Source: Acanthaster planci
Taxonomy: Eukaryota > Echinodermata > Asteroidea > Valvatida > Acanthasteridae
Assembly: GCF_001949145.1 (NCBI RefSeq)
Contig: NW_019091358.1
Span: 1,388,798 to 1,421,709 of the forward strand
Direction: 5' to 3'
Length of the DNA: 32,912 nucleotides
Shown here: piece after piece, positions 12,401 to 24,400 of the stretch
Position numbering within the stretch: the stretch's first letter is position 1
Layout of the letters: each line of letters begins with the position of its first letter
Notes under the pieces: model-generated
Told to the model about the DNA's origin: nothing
The model's input: the letters and a program-made list of their open reading frames with translations, nothing else
Databases searched by the model: none
Translations under genes and position numbers: made by a program

Positions 12401-15400
12401 ACTCCAAGAGCCTATCAAATTCGTTTCAGACATTGAAGAAAATTATCAAGTCACAAAGACAGTGAATCTAAGAAAATTCGATCACCTGGGCTCTCTAATG
12501 GATAATCTAGTGTAAACAGTTATAAGTGCATGTTTGCCAGTGTTGACAATCAAGGCAATATCTCACTCACTGGGCCAATGTTTTCACATTCATTCATGTC
12601 CCATGACCAATCTTTTTGAAGCTTGGCAGGCATGCAAAGATATCCATTAAAAACTGTGAAGTTAACATTCATAGGACATTAACAAAGAACATAGGGTTTT
12701 GTTTCTATGGTCATAAATAGTATGCACAAACAGTGGGCCCGGTTTTCATAAAAACAGTTTCAAAACAATTTGCAATCAACAAACTTCCGAGGCTCAGCAT
12801 GATAAGAAAAAAATCGCACTGCGGTGGGAGCACAGAGAATGTACAGAGAGAGTGGATTCACCTCTACCTTTCTAGCTCTTTTCCAGGTTAAGATGCTAAT
12901 TGTGTTTGGCTTCACACTTCTTTTTAGGCTGGGAGCGGTTCCATGGAACTGGTCAAACTGCTGCTGGACGAAGGGTCCAGCCTGTCCCTGAAGGAGAGAG
13001 AGGACGATGGGGGAAATGCTCTGCACACCATGGCCAGGAACTGTAGGAACATGAACATGGGTGTGCTGTTACCCATCGCTGCTAGGAATGTAAGTGTTGA
13101 GTGACAGTGAAATACTGCTTATTGACGGAGGACAGCAATTGTTTGGGCTGCCCAGGGGTGAGAGTTCTCGGGATCTTTCTAAATTTCAGGATTTCAGATG
13201 CCCTCGGTGGACATATTTATGCCGAATGCACCACTGAATGAATGATTGTTCCAAAATCTTGGATTTTTATGGGTGCAGTCATTCAAGTTTGCTATTTTTT
13301 TTCACTTTGTTCTACCAAAAATCCAAGTGCAAGGTTCACTTGGAAAAGGAAATTTTGAAGTGGTATCCAATGCAGTCATTGTAACCATGGCAAAATGGGA
13401 ATAGTGGTGCTGCACGTATTTAAGAGTTAAGGGTCAGAAAGAAGTGGCTAAATGCAACCATGTAGAGTACTGAAGTGTGACGTCACTGTGAACCCTAAAG
13501 AGCATTGCAAACAAATGGAGTACGCGCGTGTTGGTTCACGCGCTGGTTCTTGCGCTGATGCCTTTTACACACTAATTGTGGGTGCGACGTATTCTTTTCG
13601 GTACTCTCCCAGCAACTGTGAAACCTACTGTGATTGATGCAAAGACGAGCATGTTTCTACGATGGTTCTGCATGAGTGTCACATCTTTGGATTGGACATT
13701 GTACCACGAGGTTCAGGGTGTCATCCAGGAAGAACGTATTTGCTTGTCCTTTCGTATGCAGTGTTAAAAATTGCCTGTCCACGCCCACGGCAAACCTTTG
13801 GAAACTGTTATCCCCTGGAGCTATCTGAGGCCATATTTTTATTATGCCAAGTACTGTTAGTAGAGTTATAAAGATTTATTCACCAGTGTTAAAGAATTGT
13901 GATTTGTAAAATTACTATTACTTCTGTAGAAGCAAAAAGTGCCTGTCCTCAGGCCATGACAATTTTTTTTTTAGCTTGTCCGATTGCGCAGGCCATATCA
14001 TAAATTTGCTTGCCCTAATTAGATCAACACTTACCCCAAGACTTCTCTGAATCCACCATTATTATGTTTATTTAATTTAGGCCTACTGCATGCATGCAGT
14101 CTTTTATTAGGCCCCCAAAATAGTTGTGCTTCCAATTACATGCCTCTTAAAAATAGGGTCGGTAGGTTGGAAATTTTTTGTTTTTGGTCAATTTTTTTTT
14201 CCTGATTGAATGGCATGAACGGGGACGACAGCTTCCAAAATTATCTCAAAAAAGTGATAAACACCTGTCTTAAGCTATGTAAAAATTTCTAAAGGCGACA
14301 ATTCACAAGAATAATGGGCAGTTCACACAGTGTTACTCAGGCAGTAAGGACGGCAAACTGGCCAACAGTGTCCGTGTATCGAGTGGTAAGCGTGTGTGAG
14401 GCATCCAGACCAGTGGGTGAAAAACCTTGTGCCGCGGCAGGAAATTTGTTGAAAGATGCTCGCTTCGAGTACGAGCAAAACAAACTCGAATTAAACTCAT
14501 GAACACAGGAAATACACACATAAATAAGAGACCAAGTTCTGTGAAGGAACTTACAGAAAACCTCTGGCAACATAGATATTTTGAACTGTGGCTTTAGGGT
14601 TTCGTGCTTATATGGCCGATTTAGAGTAATCAACCGGAATGCACAGTACATGTATAGACTGGTTCTGGTTGTTATATTTCTTTGCATGGGTGCGGCGGGA
14701 ACCAGAGCAGCTTTGTTTAATGCATTGAGCTGTGGGCACGTGTTTTCATCACTGCGACAGCGAAACGTGAATGAGAACTCGTGAAAATAACAGAAATATC
14801 TTTCCAAGAATTGCAAGTACAAAAACATACATAAACAAGCACTTTAATGTGGGAAAAAGCTATTGAAAGATATTATGTGAAGACAGAAAAGACATCAGCT
14901 TTTCTGGACTTGAATTTCTACTCTTTGCAAGCTCAGACATTGCTCATTGCTGCACATTGTTAATAAAGCTCTGAGCATGATATGTAGTCACACCAAGGTT
15001 ACCAGTTTTGTAAGAAATCTTGCCTGAAAACTTTTCTTTGTAATTCTTTAGTGGTTTTGGCCTCCTAGACATTGGTTGCAGAAATAGCTGAGAAGGGACG
15101 TAACACGTTTTTTTCCCCGCACAGATAAAGCAGGAGAAATCTCACATGAAGACAGGGCTTGCATCTCAGGCTTTGGAGCATGTGACCTTAGAGGAGGCAG
15201 CTCAGAAGATAGACGACGAGGGGTACACACCCTTGCTTAGGTGTGCGGCCAACAGCTACCCTGTAAGTCAGAGTCAACTCACCAGTTCGGACTGCTGTTT
15301 GCCAGATCTGACGCAGACATGGACAGCCAAGTGGGCAACTGTTGACAATTTGAATTTGCCCCAGTGTATCTTTTATGACCTGTGGACAGTAGACAAACCT

Positions 15401-18400
15401 TGGGGTTGAAAACTGGCAGTTTTTTACACTTGCAAATTTCGACCCCATGCCAACCCTCCATCAACACCGAGATTGACCTCAACCCAGGTTGAAAAATTTT
15501 CATGTTCATTTCAAGCTCGGTTCGCACGAAACAAGTGTGCCGGGTTGAACGCCGGGTTGAACGCCAGTCATTGTTTCGCCCAGGGTTGATTTCAATTCTG
15601 GTTGAAAGGATTAAGTTTGATGAGGTACAGCAATAAATGACCTCTGTTAAACCAGAGAGAACCCTATGAACCAGACTCAAGTCTGAGTCCAATAGCAAAC
15701 TCTGCATTTTGTGGACACCTGTTTCAAGCTTCCTTAACACATAAGTTCCTCCTCATTCACAGCGTAGATATGGGACTCATCCAGCTTTGTGTTTACAATA
15801 GCACATTTGAACTCACTCACATTCCTCACACAAATGTCCAGGGTTGGATGGGATTACCACAATTGTTTTACTCACTTTTGAGTTCAGCCAGAAGGATGGA
15901 TATTGTCAAGAAGTAGTGTTGAGATTCAGATCAAGTCTATCTTGAGACATCTGCTGTGCTAGCAAGAAAAGACTGCAGGCTTTCAAATGTATATCGTAGA
16001 ATCCTTTGAAGTGAATCCTTTGGATTCTACATGGCCTTAGAAATGTTGACAGAATGGGGAACAAGAGGGGAGATATCTCGTTAGCTTTTTTATGCCTGCG
16101 GGGAACATCTGCTCAGTGGCCTGAATATAAGTTGAAGAATTGCTTGCTGTCAGGCTGTCTTATGATTACGGATTTAATGACAGGTTTCTGCAAGTGTGTT
16201 TTTCATTATTAGTGTACTGTTGAATGCCATTATGATATGCTTTTTAAAATGATTTATTTGTAGAGCATGGATGACGAGCAAATAGCAAATGTGCTGAGTA
16301 TGATGGAGGTAAGAACATCTTAGTTCAGGCTCTTAGGCTTAGATTTGGCCCCAAATTTGGTCAAGTTTGATGAAACTGTTGGTACATGTATATTAAAGCT
16401 GTGGGTGATTCCTGATGATGTAGGTAACTGACCCAAAAGTGGTTGCAGAACAGTTCGGTTAGACAAGCCCAAATGCCATCTGGCATCCAGTGATTAAAAT
16501 TATAGATTTGTGTGATGATGTTTATTTCATTTTGATTTTGCACCAATAAACACAGACACTAAACTTAAAGACCAACTCCAACGATGTTGATTTTTCTCAT
16601 TTTGACTCCTATTTGGAAGAGTCAAGTCTAATAAAAGTGGCACATATCAATATCTCCCTTGCATTACACGTTTTTGTGTTAATAAAACAGTTTTGTACCC
16701 ATTTTTCCTGTGAGTCCAGTCCAATGAGTGTATTGTAAAAATGGACGTTCCGTCACGACTCATTAGCATCTAATGAATATTGATTTCTGTGATGTATTAA
16801 TGTGGAGAGGAAATACCACAGTGCGTGCGCTATATGCATCCATAGCATGCATAGCTGCGGACGACAGCACAAACTTGAAGAATACTCTCATTCTTCAGAA
16901 ATTCTAAGAATTTTGATCCCAATTCATTTGCAGAATTTCTAGTACAGCCACCAATGATGCACTACTTCAGCATTATTGTAAATCATGAAGAAAGAGCACA
17001 AATGCTTGATGGAAAATAGACAATGCAGCACATTAGACCCGGCACACAGAGCTATCCCTGGTACACGATGCACGCACATGTAATGCCATGTACATGTACA
17101 TGGATACCAGTTTCAATGTTTTCTTTGGTATTACATCATACAAATTTCATTTCTCAACAGTGCAGCCTGCAGTCCGATTGTAGAAATTTTTCATGAAACT
17201 CAAAGTCACCTTTCAAAAGTTTCGGCAGAATGATTTGGTTATGAATATATGATTTATTACACACTAAACACAATAATAGATTATTTTCAAAACTTTTAAA
17301 ACCATTGGAGTTGGTCTTTAAAATTCACTCTCCTGAAGGAAAGCAAGCAAACAAACAGACCTCACCCAGCTTCCACATCAAAACAAGGTTCATTGTTGCA
17401 CCAAATAGTTGTGGCAATCTCCAGACCTGACACAAGAAGACCAGACGGAAGTCCATTCACAAGAGCTAGACCAGTCACAAATATTGATAACAGGGTGATT
17501 AATGACAAAAGGAATGCTCTTGATGCTCATTTGAATAATTTATTTATTTATAATTTATTATAATTTATTTCTTTGATTCAAACTGGCATGGAGACCTTGT
17601 ATTGGTCTTGTGGGATTTTGTGCTGGTCTTAAGAGGCCTTGGCCGTTTTCCAAAACTCAACTTCGTCTCCGTCTAAGGCTTCGTCCCCGAAACCAATCCC
17701 GGATTGTGGGCCTGAGGCGTTTAAATAAAATTGGATTTCTGTAATTTTTGGCCCTCTTACATCATATTTGATATTTTTTGGCACTATTAGACTAATTATT
17801 GCGCTTCCAGCTTCAAAGTCAGGTTGTAAAAAACAGCTGAAGCCTAAGACGGCGCCAAAGTTAAGTATTGGAAAACGACCCGTGACTTCAGTACTGATTA
17901 CTAGCTGGCCATGGTCATATATACTCAGATATGATCACTCTTTATCATGCTGTAACTCATTGTACTGTTGTCCTTGAGTTACACTGTACAGTCTCGCCTG
18001 TTCTTTAACCCTTCTCAACCTTCCAAGAATCTTTTTATGCACTTCAACCTCACACAAAGGCTTTACTTTGCAAACTTATCAAGACCAACAGATGGCAAGA
18101 GCCTGATAATCTGTACTTTGTTACACTATTTAGGCTCTTGTTGAGTTTGCCAAGTCCGACATCAGTGCTGTCGTGGCGGACGCAGATGATGACGAAACTC
18201 ACAGTCAGTGTTTGTTGAGACTTATTTCATTTTTGGAAACCTTTTTGTAAATTGTAACACCATCATCTAAACATTGTAAACTGTAGTCACCTTGTTGCAC
18301 TTGCCACTGTTAGAAAATTGCAGTCACACTGCTGTCTTAACAGAGTCTTAGAAGTGTAAGTGGGACCGGGCGCTGGTTATTTAACACAGTTTAAGGGTAA

Positions 18401-21400
18401 ATAGTTGATTTTAGCTCCCTGAGGCATTGGAAGTTGACAAACCAGGTCCCAAGGGTTTTACCATACCTCAGACATATTTGATTGCCTTAAATTTCACTAA
18501 GTAGCTAAGCCATATATGTGACACCCTCTTGTCACGCGTAGAGTGCATGTTGGATAGCTAGTGCCATGGGCAGAAATCTCTCCTCGATCGTGGGGGGGGG
18601 CATCAATTCACACTCTGGTTGTGCACGCCGTGTTTATTATCTTATTCCATTTATAAAAACTGAAAAGGGAAAATCCTCCATCCATTAATTCCTTTAGTAT
18701 GTTGTTTTGCTTCAAACATGGAGGGGACGTGGCCTCCCCCCGGATTTCCGCCCATGGCTTGGGCAATGCTTACACATGCGTACCATACAGGAACATTAAC
18801 CCATGCCAGTGAGCAGTTGAGTACTCTAGCATATTTGAGTTGTGCCTGTTTCCTTGTGTTTTGGTAAACCGTAGAAACAGTGACAGGCATTTGGTGATAA
18901 ATGAACCAGCGAGAGTTGTACTCTCAATTATGAATATATATACGAGATATGGTAATGCGAATTTCGTCATTGTTTGAATTATCATCTGTGGCAAGGGTTA
19001 CACTTGGAGCGTAGTTGTAAAAAGCACTTTATTAAAGACAACCTCCTTTATGTGGCTTTTCAGGGCTTTGCAGTACACTTCATCTGGTTTGCAGCTCCAC
19101 GCCTCTCCTGACATTGCTCTTGAAGTGGAAGCCCCAGCTGGAACTGTTCAACAAGGACGGCTTCACTCCGTTGCATCTGGCAATCAAGAGGGGCCAAAGG
19201 GAGAACACAGAACTACTGGTAAAGTGTGCAGAATGCCCTTGCTTTTAACATGCCAACCTTCCCAAATTCACTCTTGGAAGATAGCCATTGCGACAGGTCC
19301 TAGACCCAAAAAGGGCAACTCTAAAAAACTCATTTTGGAAGTTAGTCATTCCCTCGCGTCCATGATTAAGACCCAAAGAGGTTTGACAGGTCAAGGGTAA
19401 TATGAAGCTCATTTCAGGAATAATCCACAGCCTTATCGGGCCTGAGACTCACAGTGACTTGATAGCTTGAGACTCAACGTCATTTCATTTGGGGGAATAA
19501 GTCAAAGCCTCAAAGTATCTATTGAGCATTTCAAATATCATTTGCAGTGTTAAACATAATTGTAATCGAGCCTATTATATGTCAAAAGTCCAAGTCGGCA
19601 AAGAGTCATATCACAGGTCTATAGTTACAGCTAACTTGAAATCAGATGATTTGTGATGTACTTATAACACGTTGACTATCATATTACTGTGGTAAGATAA
19701 TGTTTATGTCTTGCTCGTTGGGGGGAAATAGTTCTCTCTCCTGTTTTTTTTGTAATTATAGTCTCTACTTGTGGTCTAGTTTATTTAACTCAGGAGAGTA
19801 CATTTAGCGTAATACTGTACACCATGCTCTGTCGTATGCTTTATCACTTCTCTGAAATCTTGATGATGGTTCACTCTCTGGAGTAGGCTTCATTTTATTG
19901 TGAATATATTTAGCATGTGTGGCCACGCTGCGTTCTTTGTGAAGTGTCTGTGAAAGAAGCGTATTTGTAGCGCCTTCAATCACGGCTCGATCATAAGTGA
20001 TAGGGGATGAAATATGACGACGTGGGCCTGTGCCAATGTTCATCAGAATCACTTATGTCCTGACCGCATCTGCTCAGTGAGGGAATAAGAGGTGGCATGT
20101 CTTTACGTATCACTGAGGGTCCTTTGATGAGAACTTGTCACGTGTGATCAATAGTTTTTGCATGTTTGGTGCATGAACCATGCTGAGCACGTACCACCAA
20201 CATTTGTTGGAATGTTTAATCTCTGAGTGCACACCATATGCCCAGATGATCCCGATTCCCACCACATGGGGTACCATGCTTCAAAGTGGGGCTGATACTA
20301 GACCGTTTGTGATCTACTTTTAATTTTTATTCTTGATTGGCATGTGAATTGTCTTGTAATGGCTTTTAATGCAACTTTGCATACAAGTGTCCTCATTCAT
20401 TGACTCTGGGGAGATGGCCTAGCGCCCTCAGAGGTTCCTTCTTTGAGCCAGTGAAGCACACAGATGAAGCTTTTCTGCATGTTTATTGAAATTCCAGCTG
20501 TTTGAATCTTCCCTATGATAAATCCAATTTTTTAATTTTTCCCACAAAACTTCATATTACTTAACATAAGTGTCTTAAGAATTCAACAATGACAATTTCA
20601 CTGTAATTAAACAATTTGAAAGAACAAATCAATTCTCATAAATACTGAAGTCAGTCCTGATTTTCCCTTCTCATACCTTATCATGAAAGGCTTGTTTAAT
20701 TTAGTTTGCACTTTACATTGTTCTCAGAGGAAATCCAGTTGAAGGCAATTACATTAACCAACTGTCGTTAGGCACGCATATCCAACACCAATATCAGTTT
20801 GGCGAAATTTCCCATTTTTGGGGCCCTTGGCCGGTTTCATCTCTGAGGGCACTATTCACGAACTCTACCCTCATCGTATTTATGGTGCTTGCCCTTTTCC
20901 ATGTGCTCACCCAGATCAAGGCCGGAGCTGATGTCAATCAGTGCACAAGAGACGCCGACGGAGAGAAGAACACCCCCCTTCTGCTGGCTGCCAGGTCCGG
21001 TTCTGATTATATTCAGCACTTTACAGTCTTGCTGTCGTTTTTCAGATGAATCTTATCTCACGGCCTGGGAAAGGGGGTGGGGGGATTCCCCCACCCACCC
21101 AAAAAACTCATCCGTCCAATGCCCAATCTCTGTGAAACATTGCATGTAATTGTAAAGACGCTCTTTGAAAGCACATCTGTGAAGTTTCGGTTCAATTCAA
21201 CATAGTTTTGTTGTTGCAGTAATCTTAGTTTGCCACCTCGTGCGTGTCTGCCCGTTGCATTGAGCGTGCCACTTGGAAAAGTTCACATTTTCGCTGAACT
21301 GTCTCGGAAGAGTTTTTCTTGAGAATGGTATGTGGGATTTCCCTAAAATTGGTGTCAAAATGATTGCAGTACATCAGTGGAAAAATTCCCTGAGGCTTGA

Positions 21401-24400
21401 CGCAGAAGAAGGAATGCTTAGTGACCATGTCGGAGGATATGCCACAGGGATTTCTGTCCCCCTGGTTCTCTTAGGGTTAAAGATCTCTGTTCATAGCAAC
21501 CTTATGCCATATTGGCCTTCAGTTTCTTTGAATAGAGCTTTTTGCTTTTCAAGCAAAAGTCAGTCTCACATGATTACAACATTGGTCAACTGTTCCTTAT
21601 ATCAAGCCATAAAGCCGGGTAGAATAGTGCTAAGTGATTCTTTTTGAAACATTTTGATAGACATAAGATGCATGATATGCTACCCATCTTGGTTGCCAGC
21701 GGTGCCAATATAAACGCTGTTGATGTCCGGACTGAGAAGACGGCCCTTCATTATGTGATGAATGAAGGGACAAGTGAGTACAGTTGTGCCGATCTTGTGA
21801 GAAACACATTACACATAGTCGTGTTATGATCTAGAAGGGAAGCCTAGAGGACAATGGATGCTCACACAGGTCTTGTGAGGTCTAACAGGATGTTGAGTTG
21901 CGTAACCCTTTGTTTGAATTTTGCATTCCTTTGGCTATGCTGTTTCACATTTCAGGTGTGACTGAGATCTTAGCCAATGCCAAAGTCCTCCTGGAGATCG
22001 GGGCCGACCCCAATGCCCTTGATGGCAAGGGCAGGACCCCACTTCACTATGCCGTCAACCTGGACACGGGAAGTTTTGACGGCTCCCCCAGTATCGCCGA
22101 GTTGCTCATCAAATATCGTGCCAACATGTTTGTCCAGGATGTCAGAGGCAGATTGCCCCTGCACTATGCATTTGTGAAGATGAAAAAGTGAGTATGCTTA
22201 TGTGTTCCTAATTGGTGCAGCTCAGAATTCTGACTTCTGAGAAAAACTGACTTACAGCATGCAGATGTGTGGCTTTGTTTCTCAAGGGGCTTTCTGTTGC
22301 TTGCAAGAAGGCGGAAGCAAATCGCCAACTTGAGGGTTGCGTGGAAAACAGTTCTGTTGTCATGCTTGTGGTTTTTGTTTGATATGAAAGTTATTGGCTT
22401 GATGTGACAGTCAGGCAAAGGTGTGAGGCAAGGCGAGCTCCTTTGTCCTAACTTGTGCAAGGTGTGATAATGCACACGCTGGCTTTGGGGCCTGTCTGAG
22501 GGGTGTGCTGAGTCACTGCTTACACTTTGTGCTATGGAATCAGTGCACTTTATTACATTTAATTACATGTATTGACCGGAACCAGCTTTTATACATTGAA
22601 AATTGATTTAACTCTGCATTTCCACCCTAACATTTAGGTCTTACTAGTATCAATGGCACTGGTTTTATAAGTCAAAGACAATCTGTGAATGCATATGCGT
22701 ACAGGGAGGAAAGCGGGTCAGAACCACTGCATATGTGGTGTATAAGGGAAGAAGTTGACCTACAAAGTCAGCTTTTTTGTGGATATGTCCATATGGACCT
22801 TCAGCAAGGCAGGTTTCTTTTTCTGACCAGTCAAGCTTTACACGGAATTGTTTATTAGCACTGACAAAATTTGTTCCAGCTGTGTGGTTTTCGGATACAT
22901 GTATGCCTTGTTCACTGAAAATGTATTCCGTGGACAGTTCGGGACCATTTCCACTGTACTCACTTGATCAGGTGTGGAGACGTCTCTCATTTGTACACAT
23001 TCTGTTGAAATTTTTGGAAGAGATTTACTCTTTGCCCTTCCCAGGTAGAGCCACTCTGAGTTTATCGTTCAGCCCAGGCCAGTATGGCACTGTGGAAAAA
23101 TGTTTTATTTGTTAGGAAGTACAGAGCACATTGTGGTGAATTTGGTGTGTCTCCATGATTTGGGTTCTGGCCACGATAACTATTACATAATGTGTGTAGA
23201 CCCCATGTCTGTGGAACAAAATTGTGTCCTTTAATTTGGGGGTTTTGCCCTGCCTGACTTGTATTGTAACACTGTACACCCAGTATTTCCCCCGAAAGTT
23301 TGTGAAAAAAATCCAAAATATGTATATTGTATACAGTGTTACAATACACGTCGGGCAGGGCAAGTATCCAAATTAAATTATCATCTCCTTGACGCAAATC
23401 CGTCCTCAGAAATAGTTGTTTGTGGTACCTGCTACTACATTTGACTCAAACAAGCCAGCTGACACTGGCAAGCTCGGTGGTGGTCGAGACGTCTGCAGTA
23501 GTAAACAGGAAGTTGTGGGTTTGAGTCCCACCCGAGCACACTTGTGGGTATTTTCACAAGCTTTCGGGAGAAACACTGAGTATACAGTGTTACAATACAC
23601 GTTGGGCAGGGCAAAAAAATCCACAGTTACATTAACATCTCCCCAACACAAATCCATCCTTAGATATTGTAACATTGTGTCTTTTTTGTTATATGAGTGA
23701 TTCAAATGAACACAGTAATTAGCATTTCCCTGACCTTTTTCCCAACTTTGTCGATTTGAGCATGTGCGCTGTTAAAACAGTGGAAGTCCGGAATCCTCCA
23801 ATTTTATCATAATATTGCACACACTCTGGGGAGTGTAAGGGTAAAGAACTCCACTTGGGATCATGCGTTCTGTTGTCACTATCATCTCTTAAATGGTCAC
23901 AGGCACCGAGACAAGACTCAGACAGACCCTATCGAGATTGTGACGGTGCTCCTGGGTGCCATGAAGGGAAAGCAGGTGGACACCCAGGACAAGTTTGGGC
24001 AGACTCCCCTTCACTGGGCAGCCTACAGGGGGTCGACCATCTCAGCCAAACACCTTGTGGAAGTGAGTTACCCTTGCCAGTTAAATGTTTGTCTGGGTTC
24101 CTGGGTGCTTCGACTGCTGAAAAGTTGACCTCTGTCGGATGAGGCCTTGGTCCTTCTCGTTAAGTTGAGGACTGTGAATATGCAACTGTCCACTTTGGGA
24201 GAGGACATCCGAGGGTATTCTTTCATTCCAAGACTATCACAGCTTAAAATTTATCACCTAGTTGGCCAAATTTTCTGCCAAGCCAGATCAATGCAAATTT
24301 GACGGCAAAGCACATTTCTGGGGGGGGGCAGATGTTTCAATAAAACTACTTTGTCCCTTTGAGAAGAAACTTGTACAGTTTTAAAGTTGTTCTGGTGACA

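Larger units (their letters stand above)
16309..18133. other. Intron 14
   Basis: About two thirds of this intron is the TTAA element, repeat copy B and the 240-bp MITE, in that order. The rest shows no gene. Confidence 0.65.
22188..23902. other. Intron 19
   Basis: The SINE cluster occupies 23237-23660. 22188-23236 and 23661-23902 hold nothing recognised; a 112-codon frame at 22777 has no family motif. Confidence 0.55.

Noticed and set aside
13477-13486. CRE-like palindrome GTGACGTCAC as a regulatory site
   Set aside because: A single short motif deep in an intron, with no supporting context, is not enough for a call.
14337-14828. 163-codon minus-strand frame in intron 12
   Set aside because: No domain motif, and the same DNA is open in several frames on both strands, as expected of a repeat relic rather than a gene.
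15279-15740. 153-codon minus-strand frame in intron 13
   Set aside because: It lies over GGGTTGAA-rich sequence and shows no family signature.
21273-21647. 124-codon + frame in intron 17
   Set aside because: It overlaps a possible interspersed repeat, shows no domain, and does not join the exon chain.
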